From assembly GCA_934193515.1 (NCBI GenBank), contig CAKPVJ010000004.1, positions 1-64,000 of the forward strand: 64,000 bases of DNA. Reading direction: 5' to 3'. A program made the position numbers and the translations under genes. This document shows positions 45,001 to 52,908 of the stretch, piece after piece (position 1 is the stretch's first letter; every line of letters starts with the position of its first letter). This DNA comes from an uncultured Megasphaera sp. (GTDB lineage: Bacteria; Bacillota; Negativicutes; Veillonellales; Megasphaeraceae). Below the pieces are notes generated by a model, which was given only the letters and a program-made list of their open reading frames with translations, did not search any database and was not told the origin of the DNA.

Positions 45001-45729
45001 GCATGGATGGAAAAACAGCTGTCTTGGCAGTATGCGTTTCCTAAGGCTGTGGCCACAGCGGCTAAGTTTTCTGTCTCTGAAATCAAACGGCAGTACGGAC
45101 TTCTCCATACGGACGCATTGGAAGAAGAACAGCACATGGCATCCCCTATGGCACCGCAGCCGGAGGATGAAGATATATTTGCAAAACTGCCGCCGTGGAT
45201 GGCTGATGAAGAAGCGGCGGCAACCGGCGCGCAGCGCGGCACGGTCCTTCACAAAGTGATGCAGTATTTGGATATGCGTCCTGCCATGAATGCTAAAGAA
45301 ATACGCCGCCAGCTGGCACAATGGGAACAAGACGGCCTATTTACTTCAGAAGAAACACAGCTCGTATATGTACCGGCTGTGCTGCAGTTTTGCTATTCTC
45401 CGTTGGGGCAGCGTATGGCAAAAGCAGCAACGGTACGCAGAGAATATCCGTTTAGTGTGATCCTTCCCGGCGGCGGCTATTTGCCGGATGTGGAAACCGG
45501 CGAGGGAATGCTCGTTCAAGGGGTCATTGACTGCCTTTTCCAAGAGGAACAGGGATGGGTACTGGTCGATTACAAGACCGACCGGTTGGATACAGAAGAT
45601 GCGTTTCGCCGTCGATATGCCGTACAGCTGGCATTATATCGGCAGGCAGTAGAACAAATCGGCGGCATTGCGCTGCAGCATATGTATATCTATAGTTTTC
45701 ACTTGCAAAAAGAGATAGTGTTTGAATAA
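42085..45729 (+). CDS. addA: ATP-dependent helicase/nuclease subunit A, AddA (1214 aa)
   Basis: UvrD-type helicase plus nuclease of the AddAB complex. Motif I AAAGSGKTAVLVERI lies near residues 22-36, motif Ia VTFTKAAASEMRER near 58, DEYQDTN near 400, the motif IV region SIYRFRLADP near 433, motif V IMSIHKSKGLEFPVV near 790 and motif VI VAMTRARDKL near 865. The C-terminal nuclease has LVDYKTDRLD near 1160 and a final Tyr-rich end. ATG 42085 follows AGGAAGGAG. The pair addB-addA has the usual order. Confidence 0.96.
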   Translation: MAWTKEQQAAIDSRGQTLLLSAAAGSGKTAVLVERIIQRLLDTEHPVDITELLVVTFTKAAASEMRERVAAALGAALSSSGDGTVERQLALLPSASISTLHSFCQDVIRRYFYTIDIDPAVTIAGNEELSLLRKRVLEEVFLSYYDDEKKAGFLYPLADMFGNDRGDDALMETVSQMYEYSRSMPWPQAWLERAAGAYDIDDNAAIDDMDWIQPIKEDIRRMLQRQVRLYQNITKQLQQRPSFALAYETFAAEQGAMEQALQCQTWEKMQKAVLAIEFPRLKQMRGLDEEEKSFWEQCKNVRKACKKEVTESIQAPYFSASADEWLQGIRDMAPMMHGLVALTKDFANAYGAAKKEKGWIDFSDLEHFCLRILLDKTSTPAHPVPSVAALELRDSYAEVMIDEYQDTNGVQELITQLVSKENNRFMVGDIKQSIYRFRLADPTLFLQKYQTYSREEHAVERCIDLAKNFRSVPLILHAVNEVFSRAMTKDATGMAYGEREQLYDGRMTPTDAEWVGGPVEIHLVNTKAEDQPNEEEPAQEGTAFEKECQVIASRIQELKGSKLLAAKKDGTMEPLTYRHIVILLRSLAGKADTLLQTLQAAGIPAYAEQNGGYFAAIEVQVMLALLQCIDNPEQDLAMAAVLRSPLVGMQEETLSLLRLASDTTLWQAIPAFVETMDAAEDKQKLQQFYEQLNAWRTYSRRHSVAELLQRLYQETGYYEYVGGMPGGAVRQANLQALYDRAGQYEKAGFHGVFRYLRFIHKMQEDGVDLAPAKVLSEREDVVRIMSIHKSKGLEFPVVILANAGKKFNRQDIQSLLLFHNTLGIGLKQFDATWRMTYPTMIWNGISSRLAWESTAEEERILYVAMTRARDKLIVTGHSSHLDTDWQRWDSQIEPVQSKSYLDWIMPCVCSQTQHVDVEASLAVRRTLQWQCGLWDVHLWQQIPGPAVTEEALQAEPRLALLQAGSCTQTAVPAWMEKQLSWQYAFPKAVATAAKFSVSEIKRQYGLLHTDALEEEQHMASPMAPQPEDEDIFAKLPPWMADEEAAATGAQRGTVLHKVMQYLDMRPAMNAKEIRRQLAQWEQDGLFTSEETQLVYVPAVLQFCYSPLGQRMAKAATVRREYPFSVILPGGGYLPDVETGEGMLVQGVIDCLFQEEQGWVLVDYKTDRLDTEDAFRRRYAVQLALYRQAVEQIGGIALQHMYIYSFHLQKEIVFE

Positions 45730-45760
45730 ATTGCATTTTTAGTATTGAGGAGGTAATGGT

Positions 45761-46420
45761 ATGGGAGTATTTGATGTCGTCGGTCCGGTCATGATTGGAC
45801 CATCCAGCTCACACACTGCCGGTGCGGCACGAATCGGGCTGATGGCACGGGAAATTTTGAAAGACGAGCCGCAGTCTGTCACGATTACATTATACGGTTC
45901 GTTTGCCAAGACCTATAAAGGACACGGTACGGACAAAGCCTTAGTAGCCGGTCTGCTAGGCTTTTCTGCAGATGATGTGCGGCTGCGCACGTCGTTTGAA
46001 ATCGCGGCCCAGCAGGGAATGCAGATTACATTCCATCGTTCTGAAGCAGAAGTCGATCATCCCAATACCGTCCGCATTGCCATGAAAGGCAAAACGGGCA
46101 GAGAAATGGAAGTTGTCGGTGTATCCTTGGGCGGCGGCAAAATAGAAATTCGTGAAATCAACGGTGCCGGCGTATCGCTCAGCGGGGAAGAACATACGCT
46201 GATTACCGTGCATCGGGACAAACCGGGAATTATTGCGCAGGCGACGACGATTATGGCCATTGGACACATCAATGTATCCAATATGCGCGTATTCCGCAGT
46301 GCGAAAAATGCAACAGCCGTTATGATTGTCTGCACGGACAGCCCGGTACCGCCGGAAATGGTCAGCATGATTAAAAAGATTTCAGCCATTGAAAGCGTCG
46401 TTACGCTCTTGCCCTTATAG
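45761..46420 (+). CDS. sdaAB: L-serine dehydratase, beta subunit (219 aa)
   Basis: With SdaAA it forms the iron-sulfur L-serine deaminase that converts serine to pyruvate and ammonia. The N-terminal domain starts with DVVGPVMIGPSSSHTAGAARIG, diagnostic for the beta subunit. A C-terminal ACT domain (about 148-219) with VHRDKPGIIAQATTIMAI may sense serine. The start follows GAGGAGG; sdaAA follows after six bases. Confidence 0.95.
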   Translation: MGVFDVVGPVMIGPSSSHTAGAARIGLMAREILKDEPQSVTITLYGSFAKTYKGHGTDKALVAGLLGFSADDVRLRTSFEIAAQQGMQITFHRSEAEVDHPNTVRIAMKGKTGREMEVVGVSLGGGKIEIREINGAGVSLSGEEHTLITVHRDKPGIIAQATTIMAIGHINVSNMRVFRSAKNATAVMIVCTDSPVPPEMVSMIKKISAIESVVTLLPL

Positions 46421-46426
46421 GAGGAT

Positions 46427-47317
46427 ATGATGTACAACTACGAATATAAAACACTGCATGAACTCATGGAACAGGCAGCGACGCAGCAGATGTCAGTATC
46501 TGAAATCGTGATGCGTCATGAAATGGAAACATCCGAACAGACAGAAGAAAAAGTACGGGCTTTGATGGCCAGCCGTCTGGATGTTTTTCACGAATCCATT
46601 CAAGCTGGACTGGAAGATAAGGGAAAATCCGTCAGCGGTCTGGTCGGCGGCGATGCAGAAAAACTGCTGCAGTCCCAAGCTAAGCTATTGGGGCCGCTGG
46701 CTCGTAAAGCCGCTGTATATGCATTGGCTGTCAGCGAAGCCAACGCCAAAATGTTCAAAATCGTAGCCTGCCCGACTGCCGGGTCGTGCGGTATTGTACC
46801 GGCTGTAATGATGGCTGCGGCAGAAGAATTGGATATAGCCAGAGATACTTGTGTCAATGCGCTCTTTACGGCTGCCGGCATAGGAGCTGTCGTAGCGCGC
46901 AATGCCTCCGTAGCCGGTGCTGTCGGCGGCTGTCAGGCTGAATGCGGTACAGCAGCTGCCATGGGAGCCGCCGCTGTTGCAGAAATGGCTGGCGGCAGTA
47001 ATGACGAAATCATGCAGGCCTTTGCGTTATGCATGAAAAATACGCTGGGACTTGCCTGCGACCCCGTAGCCGGCCTGGTAGAAGTTCCCTGTGTCAAACG
47101 CAACGCTTGTTATGCTGTACTGGCGATTACTGCTGCTGAAATGGCACTTGCCGGCATCAAAAGCGTTATCCCGCCGGATGAAGTCGTCGAAGCGATGGCT
47201 GAAATCGGCAGACTTATGCCGGTAGCCCTCAAAGAAACGTCAGATGGCGGTTTGGCGAGAACCCCAACAGGCAGGGCTATTGCCGAACGCCTGGAAAAAG
47301 CAATGGCGGCGGAATAG
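46427..47317 (+). CDS. sdaAA: L-serine dehydratase, alpha subunit (296 aa)
   Basis: Catalytic subunit carrying the oxygen-sensitive 4Fe-4S cluster. Conserved cysteines occur in CPTAGSCGIVPAV near residues 114-126, in GGCQAECGTAAAMGAAA near 166-182 and in GLACDPVAGLVEVPCVKRNA near 208-227. Length is normal for the two-subunit type. Two ATG codons (46427 and 46430) follow AGGAGG. In amino-acid-fermenting anaerobes this enzyme opens serine catabolism to pyruvate. Confidence 0.95.
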   Translation: MMYNYEYKTLHELMEQAATQQMSVSEIVMRHEMETSEQTEEKVRALMASRLDVFHESIQAGLEDKGKSVSGLVGGDAEKLLQSQAKLLGPLARKAAVYALAVSEANAKMFKIVACPTAGSCGIVPAVMMAAAEELDIARDTCVNALFTAAGIGAVVARNASVAGAVGGCQAECGTAAAMGAAAVAEMAGGSNDEIMQAFALCMKNTLGLACDPVAGLVEVPCVKRNACYAVLAITAAEMALAGIKSVIPPDEVVEAMAEIGRLMPVALKETSDGGLARTPTGRAIAERLEKAMAAE

Positions 47318-47413
47318 TATCGCCGCTGCTGGAAAGCAGATAGTGAATTTTTAGATACGCTGTTATAGCAACCATAAAAAATCAGTACCTGCAAAGCAAT
47401 TTGCTTAGAAACA

Positions 47414-47452
47414 TAAACCACCCTACGCGGCGGCGTTGAGGGTGGTTTTTTA
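47414..47452 (+). terminator. Terminator of the serine dehydratase genes
   Basis: AACCACCCT-a-CGC paired with GCG-ttg-AGGGTGGTT, followed by T residues. Confidence 0.85.
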
Positions 47453-47549
47453 TGCAAGATTACGTACGATTGGGCCAAAAAAGCGAATGATGTCCATGCG
47501 CCTGCGAACATACAATAAATGACGGAATAATGCATGCTTTTAGTCCTGC

Positions 47550-47578
47550 TTGACAGTATAGGATATGCGTGTCATACT
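47550..47578 (+). promoter_or_regulatory. Promoter of the M20 hydrolase operon
   Basis: TTGACA at 47550-47555, 17-base spacer, CATACT at 47573-47578; the start codon lies 65 bases downstream. Confidence 0.55.
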
Positions 47579-47642
47579 AAGGAACATAAAGATACAGTAA
47601 AGATAAATTTTTTTACATCACAAACAAGACGAGGTGCAAACT

Positions 47643-48851
47643 ATGAGTGACGTAGTAAAAAAGTTAGTGGCTGAATATGGCAGCCAATTAATTGAAAACC
47701 GTCGGTATTTACATGCCCACCCAGAATTATCATTTCATGAAACCAACACGGCCCAATGGGTTCGCAGCCGTTTGCAAAAAGCCGGTATTCCTATGCTTTC
47801 GGGGATTCACGGCAATAGTACCGTAGGGTATTTAAAAGGCAGCAAACCGGGCCCTTCCATTGGCTTGCGTGCTGATATGGATGCCTTGGGATTGACGGAA
47901 GAAAATGATTTGCCCTATAAAAGCCAGACACCGGGCGTGATGCATGGCTGCGGCCATGATGCCCATACAGCGTTGTTGATGGCAGTAGCCGAATTATTGG
48001 CAGCCCATCAAGATTTAATTGCCGGTACGGTGTATTTTGTTTTTGAACAAGGCGAGGAAATGCTGCCCGGCGGTGCTGTACAGCTTGTGAAAGACGGCAT
48101 CATGGATGCCATTGACTACATGTTTGCCATTCATGTCAATGCATCCAGTCCCGTTGGTCATATCGATGTGCAGTCCGGCGTGCGGTTTGCGGCAGTGGGC
48201 ACATATGATTTGAAGATTACCGGCAAAGGCGGACACGGCGGTTTTCCGCATACAGCAAACAATCCGTTGATTCCGGCAGGAGAACTCATCAGTGCCATCA
48301 ATATGATTCCTGCCCTAAAATGCGACCCCTTGGCAAACTGCACCGTGTCTGTATCGTATCTGCACTGCGGCGTAGAAGGCGTAGCCAACGTAATTCCGGC
48401 CAACGTCAGCATGGGCGGCTGCGTCCGCGTCCTCGATACCAAGCTGCGGACCTTTGTCATGGAAGAAATTGAACGGCTGAGCAAAGCGATTTGTGCCGCT
48501 CATCAATGCGAAGTCAAGGTTACGATGGTGTATGGCTATCCGGCATGTACCGTATCGCCGGAATGTGCGGCACTGATGCAGGAAGCCGCGCAGGAACTTG
48601 GCATTACGGTAGATGATGTGCCGCCATCCCTGGGAGCAGAAGATTTCGGGTATTTTAGTGAACAAAAACCAGCCGGCGTTGGCTGGTTTGGCTTGGGTGA
48701 CCCTACAGGCGGACATGAATTGACACCGCATCACAACCCCTATTTTTATTTAGATGATGCCAAAGGAATGCCGCTGGCATTGGAATATATGCTGACAGTA
48801 TATCTAAAGGCAGTACAACAATTGAATACCACAGAAAGTGAAGTGAATTAG
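47643..48851 (+). CDS. M20-family amidohydrolase (402 aa)
   Basis: A zinc-dependent amidohydrolase of the M20D group (hippurate hydrolase, N-acyl-amino-acid hydrolase, IAA-amide hydrolase). Metal ligands are in HAHPELSF near residue 22, MHGCGHDAHTALL near 100-112, the EQGEEMLPGGA segment near 138 and a late HHNPYFYLDD near 362. The dimerisation insert carries GGHGGFPH near 196. The start ATG 47643 is six bases after GAGGTG. The gene directly follows its promoter and is linked by one base to a membrane protein. A role in splitting an imported N-acylated amino acid is inference. Confidence 0.87.
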   Translation: MSDVVKKLVAEYGSQLIENRRYLHAHPELSFHETNTAQWVRSRLQKAGIPMLSGIHGNSTVGYLKGSKPGPSIGLRADMDALGLTEENDLPYKSQTPGVMHGCGHDAHTALLMAVAELLAAHQDLIAGTVYFVFEQGEEMLPGGAVQLVKDGIMDAIDYMFAIHVNASSPVGHIDVQSGVRFAAVGTYDLKITGKGGHGGFPHTANNPLIPAGELISAINMIPALKCDPLANCTVSVSYLHCGVEGVANVIPANVSMGGCVRVLDTKLRTFVMEEIERLSKAICAAHQCEVKVTMVYGYPACTVSPECAALMQEAAQELGITVDDVPPSLGAEDFGYFSEQKPAGVGWFGLGDPTGGHELTPHHNPYFYLDDAKGMPLALEYMLTVYLKAVQQLNTTESEVN

Positions 48852-50027
48852 ATGAATCCTTTTTTAGCGCTTATTATTATATTTTTGGTCTATGCCATTG
48901 GGGATTTTGTAGCCGATAAGACGAAGGCCTTTGTGTCATCTATGCTGGCGTGTGCCGTCATTTTTACTATAGGATTTTGGTGCGGCCTGCCCAAAACAAT
49001 TTTTGTGGATTCGGGACTTATCCCATTTGCCAAATTGACGGTCTGCATGTTTTTGATTCACATCGGAACAACGATTCGGATTCGTGATTTTGCCAAAGAA
49101 TGGAAAACCGTTTTAGTCACGCTGATAGCGACGATTGCCGTAGCCGGCGGCGTCTTCTTTGTAGGACGCTTTTTCATGGATCCGTACTACGCATTAGTCG
49201 GCGCGCCTGTTTTGGCCGGCGGCATGGTGGCTTATTTGGTTATGGCACCTATCGGTGATATACTGGCAAGGCCGGACATTCAAGTCTTTGCCGTTCTTGT
49301 TCTCGTGTTTCAGAATTTTGTCGGCATTCCGATTGCCAGCTTTTTTTGCAAACGGGAAGGCGATGCGTATTGTCAAAAATTCCGCGAAGGAATGCTGAAA
49401 GACCCTGTCAATATTTTGGAAGGGAAAAAGAAAGCGACAAACCGCTCCTGGCTTCGCGTCATTTATTTGCCGGAAAAATTCAGCACGACCAATATCATTT
49501 TATTGAAATTGGCAGCGATTTCCTATGTATCTGTTTTATTGGGACAAGCGACAGGGTTGAGCTTCCTGATTTATGGCCTGATTTTTGGTGTATTGCTTCA
49601 TGAAATCGGCTTGTTGGAAGAAAGCTGTCTGACGAAAGCCAATGGCTTGGGATTTGTTCTTGCCGGTGCGGTGGCCATGATTTTTGTAGGATTGACAAAT
49701 ACGACGCCGACAATGCTTCTCAGCATGATTATTCCGCTGCTTATTGTGCTCTTCGTAGGAACGATTAGCTGCTCGATTGCAGCAGCCATTGTCGGCAAGT
49801 TTGTCCATTTTGATTGGAAACTGTCGATTGCGATGGCCATTACAGCCTTTTTTGGATTCCCTGCTACGTATCTGATTTCGCTGGAAGTATCACGAGCCTG
49901 CGGCGAAACGCCGGAAGAACAAAAAGCTGTCTTGGATTACATTATGCCGAAATTGGTCATTGCCGGTATCGTATCCGTATCCGTTGTATCCGGTGTTCTT
50001 GCCGGTGTCATGGTACATTGGATTTAA
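48852..50027 (+). CDS. Polytopic membrane protein, probable transporter (391 aa)
   Basis: I cannot name the family with certainty. It has about ten hydrophobic helices with a cytoplasmic-looking charged insert near residues 165-200, an inverted-repeat feel (GAPVLAGGMVAYLVMAPIGD in the first half, FFGFPATYLISLEVSRACGETPEEQ in the second) and Gly-rich helix breaks. These recall ion-coupled carboxylate carriers such as the GltS-like group. It begins at the base after the hydrolase stop, so the two are surely co-translated. The best guess is uptake of the hydrolase substrate or export of its product. Confidence 0.65.
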   Translation: MNPFLALIIIFLVYAIGDFVADKTKAFVSSMLACAVIFTIGFWCGLPKTIFVDSGLIPFAKLTVCMFLIHIGTTIRIRDFAKEWKTVLVTLIATIAVAGGVFFVGRFFMDPYYALVGAPVLAGGMVAYLVMAPIGDILARPDIQVFAVLVLVFQNFVGIPIASFFCKREGDAYCQKFREGMLKDPVNILEGKKKATNRSWLRVIYLPEKFSTTNIILLKLAAISYVSVLLGQATGLSFLIYGLIFGVLLHEIGLLEESCLTKANGLGFVLAGAVAMIFVGLTNTTPTMLLSMIIPLLIVLFVGTISCSIAAAIVGKFVHFDWKLSIAMAITAFFGFPATYLISLEVSRACGETPEEQKAVLDYIMPKLVIAGIVSVSVVSGVLAGVMVHWI

Positions 50028-50081
50028 CATTATAAAGAGAGCGATGACGTTCTTTATAACAGCATAAAAAGTCATACTAAA

Positions 50082-50128
50082 AAGAGCTTTGAAAAATGAA
50101 GTTGTCATATCATTTTTCAAAGCTCTTC
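50082..50128. terminator. Long bidirectional hairpin terminator
   Basis: An 18-base perfect inverted repeat (AAGAGCTTTGAAAAATGA with TCATTTTTCAAAGCTCTT). It separates the membrane-protein gene from the convergent small gene. Confidence 0.8.
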
Positions 50129-50130
50129 TC

Positions 50131-50337
50131 TTATTTTTCTGCCATTACCGTGCGAACGATAGGCCTGCTCGTTTCATGTACGGCAATACGGCTTTGTGCA
50201 AATGCCGGCTGTCCTTCCAATCGACGATAAATCACGCGGCATAATCCTGCCGAAATCGGCATATTCCTGTCTTGTTTTACAAAAGCCAGTAATAATTCCG
50301 CTTCAAACTGGCTTAATTCCACACAACGCGTCTTCAT
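50131..50337 (-). CDS. Small protein of unknown function (68 aa)
   Basis: Not recognised. It is soluble and moderately charged (MKTRCVELSQFEAELLLAF at the start, then a basic middle with YRRLEGQ), with no membrane helix. Support for a real gene comes from its signals: a ribosome site AAAGGGATG before the ATG, a promoter at 50413-50441, and a terminator immediately after its stop. The ELSQFEAELLLAFV segment resembles the start of winged-helix response-regulator output domains, so it may be a tiny or truncated regulator. It is divergent from the phosphoethanolamine transferase gene. Confidence 0.55.
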   Translation of the reverse strand: MKTRCVELSQFEAELLLAFVKQDRNMPISAGLCRVIYRRLEGQPAFAQSRIAVHETSRPIVRTVMAEK

Positions 50338-50412
50338 ACTGTCATCCCTTTACTGATGTAATGCTATCCTTCATGCTGTACCTAGCTGTATAAAACCTTT
50401 TTTATTAATGTT

Positions 50413-50441
50413 ATTGTACTATATTTAGATAGCCATTACAA
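50413..50441 (-). promoter_or_regulatory. Promoter of the small minus-strand gene
   Basis: On the minus strand TTGTAA (50441-50436), 17-base spacer, TACAAT (50418-50413). Confidence 0.55.
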
Positions 50442-50477
50442 GAGAGAATAGTTCCTGTTTTGCAATAGGATATATAA

Positions 50478-50506
50478 TAGACAAAGTGAGTGTTATTTCG
50501 TATAAT
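50478..50506 (+). promoter_or_regulatory. Promoter of the phosphoethanolamine transferase gene
   Basis: TAGACA at 50478-50483, 17-base spacer, TATAAT at 50501-50506. It is back to back with the promoter of the small minus-strand gene. Confidence 0.5.
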
Positions 50507-50541
50507 AAAATATGCATTTTTATAGAAGGAAAGGAGAAAAA

Positions 50542-52437
50542 ATGAAGATGTATGAACTATTAAAAAACAATAGGAAAAACATACAAAAATGGTTTCTAGT
50601 ATTAGCTATATTTTATTTGGTTTCATTACTGATACGGATTCCGGCAGAGACAGGTATTCAAGCTAGCCATTTTGGGAAAATTTTATTATGTACTGGAATC
50701 TGCTTTAGTATGATGTTATTTTTATGGAATTTTTCTCGTAGAGTGATGCAGTTAAGCATAACCATTATTTTATTATATATCGCGATTCCATATCTTGGCG
50801 TTTTTAAAGGATTGAATATATCTGCTGAAGAAATAGTAGATGCGTTTTGTTTAGGGACAGAAGGAATCAGTTGTCTCTTACTATTGAAATATATTTTTTA
50901 TCCCATAAAGAAACGGGCAGTATCGATGGTCTGCGCAGGAATCATACAACTAATGTTAATTTTTATTTTATTGGTCCCAGTAGTGATTTTAGGGTATTAT
51001 CTATTGAATGGACAGCGTATTACAGGCGATATTTTATTAACGTTATTTCAAACCAATGCCAATGAAGCATTATCGTACATACAGGATAGAGGAATCGTGT
51101 TATGGGGATTTGGAATCATTAGTATTATTTTGATATGCGGGATATTTATAAAATTATTCAATACATTGTCAGCCCCCCCCCATATATGCTTCAAGCACAA
51201 CGGACAGCTTGATTATTCGATTCTTAGTTCCCAATATGATTTGACAGATGGTGTACAGCATTTTCATGCCGATAAATTTCCTAAAATACGCAGGCCGATT
51301 TTTTTGAGTGTTGTAGTTGTTTTGATTTTGTCTTTCCAAATAACAGTGCACAATGCAAAACAATTTTATCCATATATGTTACTAAGGACAACCATGCAGA
51401 CACTTCAAAGTTATCGGGAATACGGGAAAAATAAAGAATTGAGAAAAGAACGATTGGCGTCATTACCTAATATGCATATTGCCTCTCATAAGGGCGGCGT
51501 ATATGTAGTCGTTATAGGAGAATCAGAAACGAAAGATCATATGCAGGTATATGGCTATCCTAAAGAAACAACGCCATGGCTGACGTCATTTGCCAAAGAA
51601 AAAGGTACGATTGTATTTTCTCATGCCTATTCGAACCATACGCACACAGTACCTGTTTTAACGTATGCGCTGAGTGAAAAAAATCAGTATAACCAGATTA
51701 ATTTAACAAATGCGTACTCTATTATGGAAACGGCCAAAGCTGCCGGATATACTACCTATTGGATTAGCAATCAGCAAAAATATGGAGCTTGGGATACGCC
51801 GATAGCTGAGATAGCTTCTACAGCAGATCATGAAATATGGCTGAATGAAAATGTAGGAGAACAAATTAAAACGAGTGTATATGATGAAAAGTTAGCAGAT
51901 TATATTCCCGACATTCAGCCTGGAAGTAATGCGCTTATTATACTGCATCTCATGGGATGTCACGGCTCATATCAAGACCGTTATCCACGTGCTTTTCAAA
52001 CAGTTACCGGCAGTACGCCCCGTATTGATGAATATGATAATAGCGTATTGTATAATGACTTTGTATTACAGTGTATTTATAATCGGGTAAAAGACATCCC
52101 TGATTTTAAAGCATTTATTTATTTTTCCGATCATGGGGAAGATGTAGAACATAATGCATCCCATGAAAGCACAAAATTTTCGTGGACCATGGCTCGTATT
52201 CCTTTTTTGGTACATGTGTCAGATTCATTTATGCAAGCCAATTCAGAAACGGTTCAAACGATGGCGTCCCATAAAGAAGCGTATTGGACCAATGATTTAA
52301 TGTATGATTTTTTGATAGATTTATTAGGAATCGAGGGCATATCTCATCAGGATACATTAGATATTGCGTCGCCAGCATATCAGCAGGATAAAACGACGTT
52401 AACCACCCTGCATGGCGGAAAAAAGATAGCAGATTAA
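50542..52437 (+). CDS. Phosphoethanolamine transferase, EptA/CptA type, with an internal C9 tract (631 aa)
   Basis: Transfers phosphoethanolamine from phosphatidylethanolamine to lipid A or core sugars on the outer face of the inner membrane, which lowers negative charge and often raises polymyxin resistance. About six hydrophobic segments lie in residues 15-275. The periplasmic alkaline-phosphatase-fold domain follows, with the nucleophile Thr330 in GESETKDHMQVYGYP, NHTHTVPVL near 365 and the metal site YFSDHGEDVEH near 530. A run of nine C (51173-51181) encodes Ala-Pro-Pro at residues 211-213. One base more or less gives a stop within about 10 or 20 codons, before the catalytic domain. The gene is visibly richer in A/T than its neighbours, suggesting acquisition. 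Confidence 0.88.
   Translation: MKMYELLKNNRKNIQKWFLVLAIFYLVSLLIRIPAETGIQASHFGKILLCTGICFSMMLFLWNFSRRVMQLSITIILLYIAIPYLGVFKGLNISAEEIVDAFCLGTEGISCLLLLKYIFYPIKKRAVSMVCAGIIQLMLIFILLVPVVILGYYLLNGQRITGDILLTLFQTNANEALSYIQDRGIVLWGFGIISIILICGIFIKLFNTLSAPPHICFKHNGQLDYSILSSQYDLTDGVQHFHADKFPKIRRPIFLSVVVVLILSFQITVHNAKQFYPYMLLRTTMQTLQSYREYGKNKELRKERLASLPNMHIASHKGGVYVVVIGESETKDHMQVYGYPKETTPWLTSFAKEKGTIVFSHAYSNHTHTVPVLTYALSEKNQYNQINLTNAYSIMETAKAAGYTTYWISNQQKYGAWDTPIAEIASTADHEIWLNENVGEQIKTSVYDEKLADYIPDIQPGSNALIILHLMGCHGSYQDRYPRAFQTVTGSTPRIDEYDNSVLYNDFVLQCIYNRVKDIPDFKAFIYFSDHGEDVEHNASHESTKFSWTMARIPFLVHVSDSFMQANSETVQTMASHKEAYWTNDLMYDFLIDLLGIEGISHQDTLDIASPAYQQDKTTLTTLHGGKKIAD
51173..51181 (+). repeat. Homopolymeric C9 tract inside the phosphoethanolamine transferase gene
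   Basis: Nine consecutive C in an otherwise A/T-rich gene. The reading frame is open (ON) with nine. With ten, TGA follows after nine more codons; with eight, TGA follows about twenty codons later. Confidence 0.95.
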
Positions 52438-52525
52438 ATAGATACAACATAAAATAATCAGTGTGTAAAAGGCTGCAGCAAAAATTGAACGGTTGTTATT
52501 ACGATATACAAAGGAGGGGATGACC

Positions 52526-52831
52526 ATGAAAGGTTAGAAAGTGATAGTGGGGATACTGGTATTTGTCTGCACGGTCATGACGGCGATGGCAGACAATGCA
52601 TATATCTAACCCGGCTATGATTTGTGTCAAGTTAAAGAATTCCGGGTAACGAAGATAGAAAATGAAAATCAGCAGCCGTGGAAAAATTGTAGTCCAGGCG
52701 AAGACGCAGTAGATGAAGTAATGCAGACACTGTATCAAGTCAGCACGAGAAAGAAAAAAATCATCAAAGATGAACGCAATGTACCGGCGCCGGCACGGGA
52801 TATGGTGCGGGATACGGCAGCGACGAAATGA
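52526..52831 (+). pseudogene. Small secreted protein gene with two in-frame stops
   Basis: A strong ribosome site (AAAGGAGGGG) precedes ATG 52526. The frame reads MKG, stop (TAG 52535-52537), then KVIVGILVFVCTVMTAMADN, a good signal peptide with an AMA-D cleavage site, then AYI, a second stop (TAA 52607-52609), then 73 residues to TGA 52829. The C-terminal part is charged and ends with many Arg/Lys. Without the stops this would be an about 100-residue exported protein of unknown family. The intact ribosome site and signal sequence show the decay is recent. Confidence 0.65.
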
Positions 52832-52865
52832 TGTCGAAAATTTTCAAGAGACAATAACGGAATAG

Positions 52866-52895
52866 TTGACAATGAATTGGAACATTTGGTATGAT
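52866..52895 (+). promoter_or_regulatory. Promoter of the fluoride riboswitch-crcB unit
   Basis: TTGACA at 52866-52871, 18-base spacer, TATGAT at 52890-52895, a short distance before the aptamer. Confidence 0.6.
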
Positions 52896-52908
52896 AAGGA
52901 ACAGAATA

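Larger units (their letters stand above)
47318..47642. other. Intergenic stretch with a terminator and a promoter
   Basis: Holds the sdaAA terminator at 47414-47452 and the promoter of the next operon at 47550-47578. Nothing else is supported. Confidence 0.5.
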
